Shown here: positions 1 to 12,466 of the stretch, piece by piece | Layout: each line of letters opens with the position of its first letter | Position numbering within the stretch: the first letter of the stretch is position 1 | Assembly (NCBI GenBank): GCA_037176845.1 | Contig: JAYKXP010000097.1 | Span: 1-64,000 of the forward strand | DNA: 64,000 nt | Source of the DNA: Paramarasmius palmivorus | Lineage: Eukaryota > Basidiomycota > Agaricomycetes > Agaricales > Marasmiaceae | Direction: 5' to 3' | Position numbers and translations under genes: made by a program | The notes under the pieces: model-generated | What the model was told of the DNA's origin: nothing | What the model saw: only the letters and a program-made list of their open reading frames with translations | The model's database searches: none

Positions 1-1122
1 TGGATAGCAACAAGGAAAATTCCAGCGGGTACAGCGAATGGAATATCCTGACAGGAAGGTCACCAAAGCCGGCTGAACCGAGCATAGAATACATAACTCT
101 TACTGACCAACACATACAATGAAACTTGACCTCTAATCACAGCAACATAGCTCCCCGAGCGATAAGCACCTCGACTCGCGGTATGACCATCCAAAAAATA
201 CCAAACAACGCACAACTGTCTATAGAAGGATAGTAAACGACACAAGAGAGAAGAGGTAAACTCCATAGGCCGCGGAAGCAAAAGCATGGCGACACTTATT
301 AGCATAGTCATCACTCGGCGTATGCCTATCAGCATAAACTTGTCGAACTAAGAATTCCCTCAGAATTGTGGACATGAGTACGACTCCTGCTGAGTCGCTA
401 ACGACCATATCAGATCCAGACCATACAGGAAATACTATCGACGACATACGTCTCTCCGATCGATACGAAACCAAGAACGTACGGTACGCTCCCACGACAT
501 ACAACCCTGCAACGGATCATGATATCACTACAACAACTAAGACGACTCCCCTCCGTAAACACAACAGACCCGAACAACCCTTCGACAGCTCGCCCAACAG
601 AATCAATAGCGACTCGTTAATCTCTTTGGTACGTGGCAACTAACACTAACAATCATCCATCCTCCCCAGCTTGCTCATGAACAAATATCAGCTAGCTCAA
701 GTCCACCACTATCGGCAACTCATATAAGCGCATCACCCTCACGACCTCACGCCCAAAAAACGAGCGAGAGAGGGACACCACACAGCCAAGCCAACGTCTC
801 CTTGTCTCTCGCGGGCGAGCGTGGTTCTCGGCGGCCGAACGTCGTATAGCCAGCAAAAAACCGCCAACCTCTACCACCAGCCGCACACACCAACTGCTGC
901 GTCGTCACAAGGAATAATCCTTCTCTAGTCCCATTCCCAGGGGAACAACTCATCAGCGGCAACGACCTACCTAGTTTAATACGTCCCTCTGACAGTGACC
1001 ATCGTAATTCGCAACAAGTTAGCAACCAAGCCCAACTCTAGCCGTCAGCAGATGGAGTCTGGCTCCATCAATGGAACTCTCATAGAACTCCTACCCCAAT
1101 ACTAGAATAAACAGAAAAGTAT

Positions 1123-1780
1123 TCAGCTACGGAAAAACGGCCCACAAGAGTGGGACAGAAAAGAACTCACCGGCGTAGGCGAAGAAGAAAGGGAAGGTTC
1201 GTCGTACCAGCTATACGTTGGGTGATCCACTGATGCTGAGGCACAACACCCGTGTGAAGGGGAAATAACCATCAACCATCCGGAGAGAAAAACTCCGGAT
1301 CTTGGGTACGGCCACGTCGAGCAAGACGGCCTTGTCTTCAGCGGAAAGAGGCATATTGGGTCTGAGCAATGCAAAAAAAATAAAAGTTGAGGCTAATACT
1401 TTATATGCCACCCACACAATATATCCACGCCTAATAGAGCACTCGGGGATATCCGACAATGCCGCCCCGAAGAGAACACTAAACAATACCACAGAAGCTC
1501 CAGGGCCTCGATAACGGCCAGACAAATAAACTATGCGTCTAAAGAAACTCGGACATCGTATAACGGCACACAGTCGCAGATCCATCGACTCTAATACAAA
1601 GAAGGAAACTACGGAATGCAAGAATGGCTGCGACCACGCAGAGCGAACAAAAGAGAACACAGCGTCGACCAGACGAACTCAACACAAAAGCATTCATGTG
1701 AACGTAAAAAAGTCCATACAACCAGCACAACGAGTGCCTCCTTTCACCCAATCTTCCCAAGAAAGTCGATACAAAGACCC
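1123..1780 (-). CDS. unresolved minus-strand coding, possibly membrane protein
   Basis: I do not recognise this. A minus-strand frame (1,660 to 1,211) carries two hydrophobic stretches separated by a Cys-containing loop (motif ALSDIPECSIRRGYIVW), a pattern seen in mushroom multi-pass proteins of the DUF6533 type, but the match is loose. Downstream a good GT-AG intron (GTGAGT near 1,172, ending TTCTAG near 1,100) would join a frame ending SSSPTP to a short tail ending in TGA. Minus-strand frames at 60-504 are also hydrophobic and may be further exons. Since the whole island is G+T rich on this strand, hydrophobic frames arise by chance, so this may not be a gene. Confidence 0.2.
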
Positions 1781-1796
1781 AAGACAACGTCGAATC

Positions 1797-2938
1797 CTAC
1801 TTCGAACGAACCAGCGACGACCCTCCGTGAAACACCAAAGGATGTTGTTCCCTGACCGACACAAAAGCCCTCAGCAGCTCCCAATATTTCTCTTCCTGTG
1901 GCAAAGCCGGCACCACGCGGGTCAGGTTACACAAGTAAGCCAGCTTAGGATCGCCGGCGTAGACGTTGACCCCGGGATCGCCATATATGGGAATAACCGC
2001 CTTGGAGTGAAAGGTCAAGCCTTCGTACAACTCGTGGACCCTGCGATGATATCGAGAAGGAAGGATTACCACGACTTCGACAGAAGCGGGTATTTCTAGC
2101 TCCACCAGGAAATGCTCCAGATTCACTTCCCAAGGTCGATTGTACAGAACGACGGCCAGTTTCCTCGACAGTCCGAAGATGGAGAAGACTGAATGGGCGC
2201 AGACCTAGATCAGGCACACCCCACTTGCACTGCACACACAAACGTCTCAACACGGGCCAACAGTCGACGATGTCGGCTCGCTCGAGAGACGAACGCGTCT
2301 CGCAAACAGCAGATCTGACCAGATCACAGACCCGAGTCGTCTGTCGGAGGCGAGCATGAAACTGGACGGTCCAATCAGCGTCCATAAGGAAATAATAGGG
2401 TGCCTCCATCGTATCGAGCGCAGGAAAGACATTAGTACGCAAAGCGTACAGAATACCTCCGTGAACGCTGGTGTTTACGATGAGCAGACGAACGTATGGC
2501 GCAACTGCATTAATGATTTCTGGTACTCCTCCAGGAAAGGCAAACGAATTGCAAACAAAATCCCTGGAGAATGGCGTACATATCCATGTGATCAACAGAT
2601 ACCGAACGTACTCAGCCAACTCGGGACTGAAAGACAACGTCCGGCTGAAATCATGGATTCGCCTTGGAGTGGGGAGTCGAATCCGACTATACACCACCGG
2701 ATACAGGCTGCGTGCCAGTCAGACCAAGAAACAACTAAACAGAGAAAAAAAAACAAACGGAAACACACCTAGCAGTACGAGCCCTATCCAACAGAAGGAT
2801 ATCGATGACACCGTTACCAGATTCCATCCTCTCCCAGACGACCATCGACAGAATATCGACGATCAAGTCATGGACTAAAGACGGTTCGTCAGAATTAGCG
2901 GGGGCCGCAGCCACTTCACCGACGACTAGAGGGTCCAT
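1797..2938 (-). CDS. F-box-like protein of mushroom type, intron-split
   Basis: Exon 1 starts at the ATG at 2,938 and runs to 2,769. A 61-bp intron (2,768-2,708, GTGTGT...GCAG) joins it in frame to an exon beginning SLYPVVYSRIRLPTPRRIHD. This fits the usual order of Agaricomycete F-box-like proteins: a short N-terminal helical segment (SLVHDLIVDILSMVVWERM, VIDILLLDRARTA), the LYxxVxLxTPRRIxxF stretch, then YVRYLLITW and FPALDTMEAPYYF as in leucine-rich tails. The C-terminal exon (about 2,190 to 1,797, containing LAVVLYNRPWEVNLEHFLVE) is in another frame, so at least one more intron or a frameshift lies between about 2,400 and 2,190; I could not fix it. No full F-box consensus is visible. Family members usually act as substrate adaptors of SCF ubiquitin ligases, but that role is inferred. 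Confidence 0.5.
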
Positions 2939-3349
2939 GAGAGTATAAAACAAACAGCAGGTCCTGACCCATCTCTTTATATACCCAATCAGAAAATAAA
3001 CCTGCGACCGAGAACGAAAAAAGGACATAGTCTATTTGAAAGGCAGATTACTAACCAACACGAGATATGAAGCATCACACACCTTGGCACTCACCCGAAT
3101 ATCTGAATAGGAAGCCTGACTCGGCAACGAAGACCAAAAATTCATTCAAGGGGGGAAAACAAGCAGAGAAACGAACAGCACGAGAAGAACGCAAAGGAGA
3201 CAGACGACGAAATAAAAATAAAAGTACCCTGCCCTCGTATGTTCCCACGATGCACGAGACATCAACGGAAAACGTTCCGACGATCCACGGGACACTGTAC
3301 AGTGCACCACATACATTCGACAGACTAGCCTTGTCCATAACGACACAAA

Positions 3350-4179
3350 CTACAAAAGCGGCCACATCTTCGTAACTACATCCAGATTCACACCTTTGTC
3401 GTCCACTATGTATATTCTCGCCGCCACGACGCCCTTGCAAGCCCGGTGCTCTCGTTTGATGCTCACGATAGTAGCAAGCACTTCGGAGCAAAACTGAGTG
3501 GGACGACAATGCAACGACTTTCGAATAACAGTGATACACTTGGAACTAGCCACCTCCTTCACCAGCCGGACGTCATCACCGTCTTTCCGAGAGACGATCT
3601 TCTCCTGGTAACGCATTGCAAGAAGAAAAGAATGGTGCGAAAGGAAGTTGCCGACAGAAACGGTACGTTTCCCCATTTCCTCCTCCACCCTCCGAGCCAT
3701 AACTCTCCATAGCTGAATATCATGCTTGGCCATGTATTTCCTCATCGCAGCGATCACGTCGCTCCTCGGAACGGTACAATGCTGACGGTGTTCGCCACGG
3801 TCAGAACTTTGACACTCAGCAGACTAGAAGCCACAAAATAAGCACGCAAACACCACGCCCTACTGTCCACTCACGCAATAAGCATCGACAAAACAGGTCG
3901 AACAGAACGACATCTGCTTGCAAGAGAAAATACCCGAACAACCGGCGCAAATCATAGGCGAAGACCCAGCCTCGCATCCTTCCGACCTGTGATCGACGTC
4001 CTTGCGTCGACAATCTTTGTTCTACCACGTCCAGAACGTAAGCAACCAAACCCTGTAGACCATAGCACACGTACGCAATAGAAGACCGATCGACACGTAG
4101 AGCAAGAGAGAGCCTCGTAGGGGCTCAAACACCAAGAGCATGTAGCACACTGTAGAAGAAGAGGCATAGATACATTCAC
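3350..4179 (-). CDS. MYND-type zinc-finger protein, partial model
   Basis: On the minus strand near 3,930-3,870 a Cys-rich stretch reads CAGCSGIFSCKQMSFCSTC then FVDAYC. It ends exactly at a GTGAGT donor. The next exon opens SAECQSSDRGEHRQHC, completing a MYND pattern (C-x2-C ... C-x2-C ... YCSxxCQ ... H-x3-C). The rest (to 3,350) continues AAMRKYMAKHDIQLWRVMAR. Upstream, at about 4,155-4,090, a second similar motif (CATCSWCLSPYEALSCSTC then RSVFYC) also ends at a GTACGT donor after YC. So two finger halves with the same intron position lie in tandem, either one two-finger protein or a duplicated exon. The 5' end is not resolved. MYND fingers generally mediate protein-protein contacts. Confidence 0.5.
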
Positions 4180-5039
4180 TATCTCGAATCTACATCTACG
4201 AACTTATATTGGAAACCTAGAACTCCATACACGTCGAACCGAGTTGAGCAGACGCCGCAACCACTCAACCTCTAAGCAGATCCGCAAAGTATAACCATCC
4301 AAATAGTCCATTTCGTCAGTGAAAGAACCTCGTGGATACGCCAGAAACTCCATCGGACTCCAAATCCGATACTACCAGCACTAAGACAGAACCTGTGTTA
4401 AAATACTCTGGAAATCACAAGTCAGCTCTAACCAATGGCTATTTACCACATCAAGCAACCACAACACTGAAGCAAAACCGTCACCGAAACCAACCTCCGT
4501 GAAAACCGTCAACACGCACCTTTGTTTCCACGCCGAACAACCACATCCCATCCCGAACTAAAGGGACGGGATACCGTAAAGAAAGCATGCTGCTGTACTG
4601 ACAGCCACCCCAGTCGAACAAGGTAACCTCATCCCGTTCCTGGCAGCACGAAAGTCTAAATGATACCGGGTCAATCGATATACATCATAGGTACGAGACC
4701 ACAGACTGGAAATATCCGACATGTGAGAGCAAGTCGGTATCTCCTCTCAACTAAGGTACCCAGAACATCTAACAGCGTAAAGAGACATCCCCACAAATTA
4801 TCGTTGCGAGAATCAAAGAACAACCGGAGAAGAACGACCGGCAGAATCTAAGATCACACTGCGGCGACATACGCTCAGTCTCATCGCGATCCCCGTGAAA
4901 CACATAGTACACACCGATTTATTTCACATTTGAAACTGTCCCAACAATTGACAACGATCAACAAAACAGAAAGAAGTCCCGACATACTGCAAGAGATCCA
5001 CATCGATCAGAGAAGACATAACGTCCTCCAAAACTAAAC
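4180..5039. other. no gene resolved
   Basis: About 860 bases in the same skewed composition. No convincing exon on either strand; it may contain the promoter or 5' exons of the MYND gene at 3,350-4,179 and the 3' region of the next MYND gene. Confidence 0.3.
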
Positions 5040-7148
5040 CTACAGGTCCAGTGTAGGCGGGCCCACCTCGTTTATACGATGCCACGTCCAAAGTAGAACC
5101 CCTTGTCTGGGAAACTTCGCCACCACGAAATCTGCTGGGCGATAACCGGAAGGCGGCGACGGAAAGATGTACTGACGCAACGACGCGCGGGTGACAACAG
5201 CGAGCTCATAAACCGAATCCTGGAAAAGCAACAAAAGACACTCCGTCGGTAGCAAACGCGCCCGTAAGCTGTTGTACTGGTGACGATGCAACGACAAAAT
5301 TCGGTAGATGAAATACCTCGCGAAGGCCTTGTCGAACCGGACAACTGAACCTTCGCCCACTCCACACACAAATGTAAGTTAACCTCTGAAAGTGGAAGCA
5401 GAAATGAACAAACCCACAGCGACAAGCCTTCCGCACTGGTTTACACCTAGCAGCATGACGAGAATGCCAGTCCACCTCTTGGCAATTTTTAGAACAGTAA
5501 GTGCTCTCCATGCACGCCGTACATAGAAACACTTTTCGATTCTTAACGTAACCCTGTCACAGAACCGAGTCAGCCGCCTCAGACAGAGAAAACAGGAAAA
5601 GAACGCCCCACCACCAATCCCACACCTCGCATCCGCCAATGCCTATCCTCCATATCCTGCGGACACTGACGAACTCCTGAATCAGTAACAGAAACTATAC
5701 CAAAAAACAATAACACGTACGGCATCGTTCGAACACGTCCATTTGGTAAGGAGCCGATATTCCGACACTTTGTACCCACAATAATACTCATATACTTGAG
5801 TAACAATGTCGGACCAGGAATCCCATGCTGGAGGTTGGGAAGGATCATGTGGCCCGCGACCATTTAGCACCTGCTTGATCCTAACCAAAACGGGAACGGA
5901 CAAGAGGTGAGGAAAAAGCGACCGAAGGTACGCATCGCAAGCAGTCGACAACTGCTCACCGTGTCGACCGGCGTAAACGCCTTCGGCCACTGCATCTTCC
6001 GCACTAATGTAGGCCCCAACATCTAGAACAGCCCGCAGCAGACCACCTTCCACGCCCTCCAAAACCCAACCACTACTACTACGGGCTTGCCCAACAGATG
6101 TCAAGTACTCAATGCAGAGCAAGAGGAGCAGGCCAACCGCATCGGCGTCGAATTCTTGGCTGGCAGCACTACCACCGCCTGAAACACGACGCAGCCGCTT
6201 CATGACATACGATGCACAGTTGGACAGCCACCGAGGAAGGTGAAGGACCATGAAACGGGGCGTCGCAACATCGGTCAGATGCATAATACCCACAACCACG
6301 GCGTGAAGCTCAGGCGCGTCTTGCAAGACAGTACGAGGCCGAAGCAGGTGAATGAAACGCAAGATGGTGTCACCAGGAAGGTCGACAATCGACCGCTGTT
6401 GAATCATGTTTTCCAGGATCGACTTCGACCTAACGTTCCTGAAAGCACCATCTGGCCAACACGGATGAACCATAACAGCCACGATCGGTCGCAAAACAGA
6501 ACCGTCCACCGCTAATGCCCCATAAAACACACGCGAGCAAAAGGGCACCGTGTACCGCGAACGCATCAGCAAGCTGCACAGTTCGGAATCACCATGGTCG
6601 TCCACAAGGGCGTACAACACCCCGAACACCGCATGGACGACATCGTTCAACCACCCTGGCGCACTCATCAGAGGCGGACGTTCGATACCGCCTCCAGATA
6701 AAGGACTCCATAACTCGAGTACGGTGAACGTTCTTCGAAGCAACTTCCACGATCCCATCTCGTCCATCCCAGGAAAGTTCACCGGAAGGTGTCCACTCCT
6801 CGACCGAAGATAGACAGCCAACACATCCAACGCGGTGACCAGCTGTCCACAAATCGAGAGTACGTCGGAAGGAGCCGTATCACGAGTCGGATGGGCAACA
6901 CCCAGCATAGAGCCAACATGAACGAGCACAGCGGGATTTGACGCAACGGCCATGTCTTGAATAACGTCCAAAGAAACGGTAGCCATAGGCTGAACAGAGA
7001 CGTCAGCAGGAAACCCACGAAGAACAAAATAAAACGCACAGCGGGGATCAAAGAAAGAAACAGCGAACACCACAGCAGCACACAACGACCCCCCACGTAT
7101 TTCACGAAAAAAATCCTCGAGACTACCCAACAGGGAAACAAGCCTCAA
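5040..7148 (-). CDS. MYND zinc-finger protein with long N-terminal region
   Basis: Four exons join in one frame: exon 1 to 5,721, 5,676-5,626, 5,553-5,418 and 5,344-5,040, with introns of 44, 72 and 73 bp (donors GTACGT, GTGTGG, GTGGGT; acceptors TTCAG, GACAG, TTCAG). From the Met at 6,986 the product is 585 residues; from 7,148 it is 639. The 6,986 start (MATVSLDVIQDM) is preferred because the extra N-terminus reads as non-coding-like hydrophobic residues. The long N-terminal part is helical (LLRRTFTVLELW, ILRFIHLLRPRTVLQDAPEL), as in Agaricomycete MYND proteins. The finger spans exons 2-3: KVFLCTACMESTYCSKNCQ followed by EVDWHSRHAARC. Its first zinc ligands lie in WTCSNDAEF and GGCEGYV, which are contiguous only after splicing. 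The frame-consistent splicing argues that this is an intact gene. The molecular partner is unknown. Confidence 0.72.
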
Positions 7149-7505
7149 AGGCTAAAAGACAGATCCGATTCCACCGCAAAGCGTACACAGAGAACACGCC
7201 ATGAACTGTCTCCGACGCGTCAGAAAGTCGATCCACGAATAAAGAGACCACTCACGGGGACACACAACAGGACGGGAAAAAAAACAAAACATCTTCGAAG
7301 GCGGAGATGAATGAAGAGAGAGGAAGACTGCAACGTCACCCCGGAGGACCCGCGTCTTCCCACATCATTCCCCGGCCCGCCACACTCCGACGTACCTTTT
7401 CAGGCCAGGAAACCAAAACAGGAAAGCGCGACCAAAAGAGGAAGGCATGCGAAAATTTCGCTGATGGAGGCTTCAAAACGGCCCCCGATAAAGAACGAGC
7501 TCTCT

Positions 7506-9479
7506 TTTCAATCGAACTCGTAATTTTTATTGTACCTAAAGATTTTGGCTAACAACTTGCTATACACAGTAGGTGGATACAAAGCATAGGAGTTGTCATG
7601 GATTGCAAAATTGTCCAGATCCAGATCAGACCTTTCTGGATGTCCAGATTGGGCTGCATTTCCATTGCTATGAAATATGGCCTTGTAACACATTTTCTCT
7701 GTCACCAAAGGCATGGAAAACCCCTTGTTATCAATGTAGTGTAAAGGTCTTCTACCTTGCTCACAAATGATAATTTTATGCTGACCATAACCTGTGCAAA
7801 ACACCTCCAAAAATATGTATTTGATTAGTGTTCAAGTGCAGAGACTATTGTGGTAGAAGTCCAGATTGTGCACCTGTTTTACATAGTTGAAAGTTACTGA
7901 AAAATTGTAAATTTTACTATAGCTTAAACTAAACTACAAATTACAATTATCCTTAAACTACAATGTGTTAGAATCTATAATTCCAGAAGGCATCTATTGC
8001 AGCATTGTATTCAAATATATCTGAAGGTTCAACTACCAAACACATTGTCGATATTACCTTTTCCACAGCTAGGAGAGGTACTACACAACTCTAATCACAA
8101 ACTACATTCATATCATTTATTGGCATATTATTGTGTTGTTACATTGCAACCCACAAACACCTGGACTAGCTCATTTTTCCACCACTTGTCAGTGTTTATA
8201 CCAAGTATGAACTCTACAATCAGTTTGTGTTCTTCATTGGTGAAAGTACATCTACTCTTCTTGCCATTATTCTATAGAAATGTTGGTCCAGGCTGAGTCT
8301 GATGGGAGCACATTGACTTTGCAGCTTTTTTGAGGCTAGAGTAGAAGAAGTCAATAGAGGTTTATTCTGGGACTTGATACCATGTTTGGCCTTCTTCTAT
8401 CCTTACTTTTCAATCTCTGAATCCAGGTGTCCACAACAAAATGAGGTAAGTTTTTTCTTTGTCATTTTCCCCTCATTTCCTCTTCAATTTTCACGACATT
8501 CCTATTTCTAACCATGGCACTATGCACCACCATCAACATTCTACTCTACATTTTGAGTCTTGGGCTACGCAATATGTGTCCCAGGTTACAGTAAACATCT
8601 CTGCATTTTCAACTCCATCATCATTGAAAAATACTTGTTTTCTTTTTTTTGGCATCTGTTGGTGTTTGCCTCTGTGAAATGAGGCACTTGCTCTATCCAT
8701 GTCAACATCCAGAGCTCAGCTGAGCTCATCAGCTGGCTCCTTCCTCATCATCGCCCCTTGTCACTTGTTTTTTCTTTTCCACTCTGTTTCCTATTTTCCT
8801 CATTTTTCTCCTCCTCCACCCTGCCCATTATCCTGTTATTCTGAACCCTAGAGTTTGGCTCTTGGGCTGCTGACTTGTTTGGCACCTGTTATGACAGGTC
8901 ACACTGTGACCATTCTGTCTTTCCCACTGCTTGGACTGCTTCATCTGCTTGAGTTATGTAAACTAGAGAGATGTATTGCAGAGACAAATTTTCACTGAGC
9001 CTGAGAGGCTGGAAGTCAAAAGCAGGTGAGGAAGGTGGAGGAGTGTCATTGGCTGGTGATACAAAGACATTGGGTTGTCTCTTTCCTTCCTATGATTAAT
9101 TAGCTGAACAGAACATATCTAGTTTTGTTGAGCACTTAAATTCTTTGTTTTCTTGTACTGGTTTAGGTCTATATTCCCAGATATATAGTCCAATTCTTTC
9201 TAATACTTTTTTACTATGGATGACCCTCTGTTAACACCTGCTGAAAGTGTTTGTCCAGACACAGTGATGTCTAGATGCAATGATGTTGCAGACAATTGTT
9301 ATTACTTAATTTGTAGGCCCTTATAGACATGTGTATGTTTATTAAGGGTTTTAGCATAGGTCAAATTAATGGGATTTGTTCTGAACTTTGGGAGCCAGAA
9401 ACTTATTCACTGACTCCTCAGTCACAGCATTGACACAGATTTTGGCCTAAGCCCCTGTGATTTATCTTATTTGTGCCAT
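7506..9479. other. AT-rich sequence without a resolved gene
   Basis: No spliced or unspliced coding supported. A 100-codon minus-strand frame at 7,508-7,810 straddles the composition boundary and has no recognisable motif. The 8,300-9,200 part has T-rich tracts (gttttctttttttt) and looks like decayed repeat sequence. Confidence 0.4.
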
Positions 9480-9890
9480 ATCATTATCATATTATCTCTA
9501 GATTAGATTATCTATAGACTTGTTCTAGATTATTCCAGAAGGCTCTACAGCTAGAACATCCTAGAATGTTCTAGCAACTCTGACTCATTAGATTATGACT
9601 TGTATTACTTAGATTCTACTTGGCATTACTCAGAATATGCTTGGCTATTGTATGCTTTAGAAAAGTCATCACCTGATGCTAAGCCTTTTAGCAGGGTGTA
9701 GCATAACATACATAAATAGTTTCCACATGTATATCAGGAGGCTAGTCTGAGTTCTAAGAACTCACACTCAATAAGATCTGTGCTTCTTTAGCGACATCTC
9801 TTTTCTAAACACCTACTATTCTCCAATACCTGCAACACACAACTAGATGAGTATTAGATTTGTGATAAGCATCACTTCATTCTCTCTCCC
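9480..9890 (+). repeat. possible LTR remnant upstream of gypsy fragment
   Basis: This stretch has a run of short palindromic words (ttctagattattccagaagg, gaacatcctagaatgttcta) followed by TATA-like tacataaatagt, cactcaataagatc and a purine/pyrimidine switch near 9,870. It resembles the R/U5 part of a fungal LTR and lies upstream of the gypsy integrase remnant at 10.6-11.1 kb. No second copy is present in the window, so this is only a suggestion. Confidence 0.25.
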
Positions 9891-10635
9891 ATGGGTATCA
9901 TTCTCAAAAGATGGGGCAACAACTGCTACCCACTGACCCAAAAGGATCTCAAGAGCTGGTATTAGAAGACAAAACAGATGCAATGTGAGTGCTTGCATGC
10001 TGATGCCTTTGGCCTTGAAAACAAAAGAAGATGAATCTCCCTAGTGTCTCCCCTTGTTTTCACCTTTGGAGGCTAGTGATAGTTCTTGGGATCCTTTGAT
10101 GAGTTCTAGTCAAGTAGCTTTAGAGGTGTCAACAGACCTATATGCCATAAGTAGGTTGCAATTGGTGTTGTTCCATCTGCATCTTCCTGATATTCCTAGA
10201 TTCTATCTAGCAAAATTACCTTTAGAAATTTCAACAAATATTTACCTGTTGCTTGACTCTCCAAACAATATATCCTCTTTCTTCCAAATATCAGAATATG
10301 TCTACAACTGCAGCAAGTCCATCACTGAAATCAGAACATTCAATTTCAGAGAGTTAGATGGCAAGCATTCTAGACTATGAAGCCAAGCCATCAGAGGACA
10401 TTATAGAGTTTGGAATGGCCAGTGTCTTGCTTTATGCAAAGAATTTAAGAATTACTACATTGCAGAAGGAGAGAGTAGGCTAAACATAGCCCAGACAGGG
10501 AACTCAAGTTGAACTCTTGCTTATATAAGTGTAGAGTACACACCCTAAAACAACTAGTAGCCCTGGAACTAAAGGAAGATTCAGAGGAGTTCAAAGAAAT
10601 GTCATGAAACAACTTACCTAGCACCTGGCCAGAAC

Positions 10636-11123
10636 ATCTCAATACCACAATCAACACCCTAAACTCATGCCAGCTCACAAACTTCCAATTCTCAAAAGAA
10701 CTCCTATTTGGGATGGTCATAAATACAAAAGCAACACCACTAGAAGATGTGGAATCAGCTCCTAAAGAGGCAGACATTGCTATGCACATAGCATATGTAG
10801 CCCAACAAAGGCTTGATGGCTACAGTCACATGGTGTGCCATGCTATACATGTACAACAAACTGGCAAAGAGGTAGTCTTTGAAGCAGAAGACCTCATCTA
10901 GGTATACAGAAGTGACTTGAACAATACCCACAAGACTGAAAGAAAGCTGATTCCAAAGTGGTCAGTGCTGAGAAGGGTAGTGAGTAGGAACATGAACTTG
11001 TACATCCCTGAAACATTGAAGAGAGAAAGATTGGATGGAGAGTTTAGTGCAAGATTACAGATGTTCAGAAAAAGGATAGAGAGTACTGAAGAAGAGCAAG
11101 CAAGAGAAGAAAGCAATGAGTAA
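10636..11123 (+). pseudogene. Ty3/gypsy integrase C-terminal remnant
   Basis: One frame carries the end of a chromoviral-type Pol. It has a remnant LLFGMVINTKATPLEDVES (the LLFG motif after the integrase core), then ADIAMHIAYVAQQRLDGYSH, then a stop where GDLVQ would be expected, then VYRSDLNNTHKTERKLIPKW and a tail ending LDGEFSARLQMF. The VYRSDL...KTERKL.PKW...SAR pattern is the usual GPY/F-type C-terminal module of basidiomycete gypsy integrases. An in-frame TAG (near 10,900) and the lack of the RT and integrase core mark it as dead. It is neither gypsy A nor gypsy B of this window, as the wording differs. Confidence 0.62.
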
Positions 11124-12466
11124 AACACCGATGACAAAGACACCACCATTTTTTTAGTGGGAGCACATAGAGTAGGAGGATTGGGTAGATATCACAGAGT
11201 TTGGTTTTGTTTGGCATAGGCTTAGGGAGGACTTTGGAGTGTTTCACATGTACATAGATCATTCTAGCTATCATCACTTATTTATTCCTACATCTAGCCT
11301 GCCTACTCCAACACAATAAAGATAGCAACAATGAAATGCAGTGTGACAACCTTTATAAAAAACACAGAAAAACACAGAAAAACACAATTCAAATACCTTC
11401 CAATCAGTGATAGACTATATCAAAGGAAGGAACTCACAGCACAGAAACTTGCAATTTCACCCATAAAAAGAAAAATGTTGTAGGTTGCTTTGAAAGTTTG
11501 AAAAGAAGCAAAGAGAAAGGTTGTTTTGTGAGAAAATAACCTGTGAGAACAGACAGAGCAAAGAAACATGTGAAGAAGACAAACATGAGAATTTTTGACT
11601 GATAGATTTTGGAATTGCACCATAAAAAACAATTTCTCCATTACATTCTGAACTTGTAACCACCACTCTCAAAGTGCTTAGTTCAGCATGTGCAAGATGA
11701 TCACCCATCAGAAGATCCCTTGGACCCATTGTGTGATTGGTGGGTTGATCCCAGCAGTGTACCTTTCAATGCAGAAGATAGTCTTCTCTGGAGTCAGAAA
11801 GCTCCACTATCCTTACATTTTACTACCTTACATTTTACAACATCTCAATGACATCAAAGACATTAACAAATGTTTTCACAGTCACTCCACCAATGTGCCC
11901 CCACTCAAGACTAAACAAGTATACAGCTAAAATATCACCTGAACTACAGCTACCAAGTGCTTACAGATCTGCCTCAAACCTGCTACAAAGTGTGCTTATT
12001 CTTCATGTAGGGGTGTTATCTCAAGCTGCTGGTGGATTTGGACTGGGCTGAGATATACCAACCATGAATGGAAAAATGTTCACCACTTTGCAATGGCCAT
12101 GCCAACGTAGACAAGCTTATGGGAGCCTTTGTAGTGGTTAAAAAGCCAGCATCACATTTGTTCAATGCTAATATTCCAGTGTGGGCAGTACACAAAGGTC
12201 AATTTCACAGCTCTACTAGCTTGAATGGGTTGGCGCTTTTGCCAACCAGAACAAGTTCAAGTTCGCCTGTAATGTATTCTTTTTTTTAGTTGTAATTATT
12301 CAGGTAGCCCTAGATAGGTACACTAGCATTCAAGTAATACAAATATTTTGCTAGATGGGTGGGTTACAAGATACACAGAAAAAAATACAGCCCAATGACA
12401 GCCTTCTCAATCCTGGCCGTAGCAAAGCTAAAGGACAACATCAATCAAGACGGTCAAATGATCCAG
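11124..12466. other. no gene resolved
   Basis: AT-rich, with several short frames on both strands, none with a motif or plausible splice partners. It includes a short tandem of acacagaaaa words at about 11,360-11,385. Confidence 0.4.

Larger units (their letters stand above)
1..7505. other. GC-richer, strand-skewed gene island
   Basis: From base 1 to about 7,505 the + strand is visibly A and C rich and the minus strand G and T rich, with frequent CGA/CGT/ACG words. From about 7,510 the sequence becomes AT-rich with few CpG words. All interpretable coding here is on the minus strand. The change is abrupt, next to the string tcgaactcgtaattttt. I judged this by eye; no skew was computed. Confidence 0.6.

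Noticed and set aside
368..643. + strand open frames in the first 7 kb
   Set aside because: The + strand is A+C rich here, which yields Thr/Pro/Asn/Arg-rich frames with no motif; the minus strand carries the splice-consistent genes.
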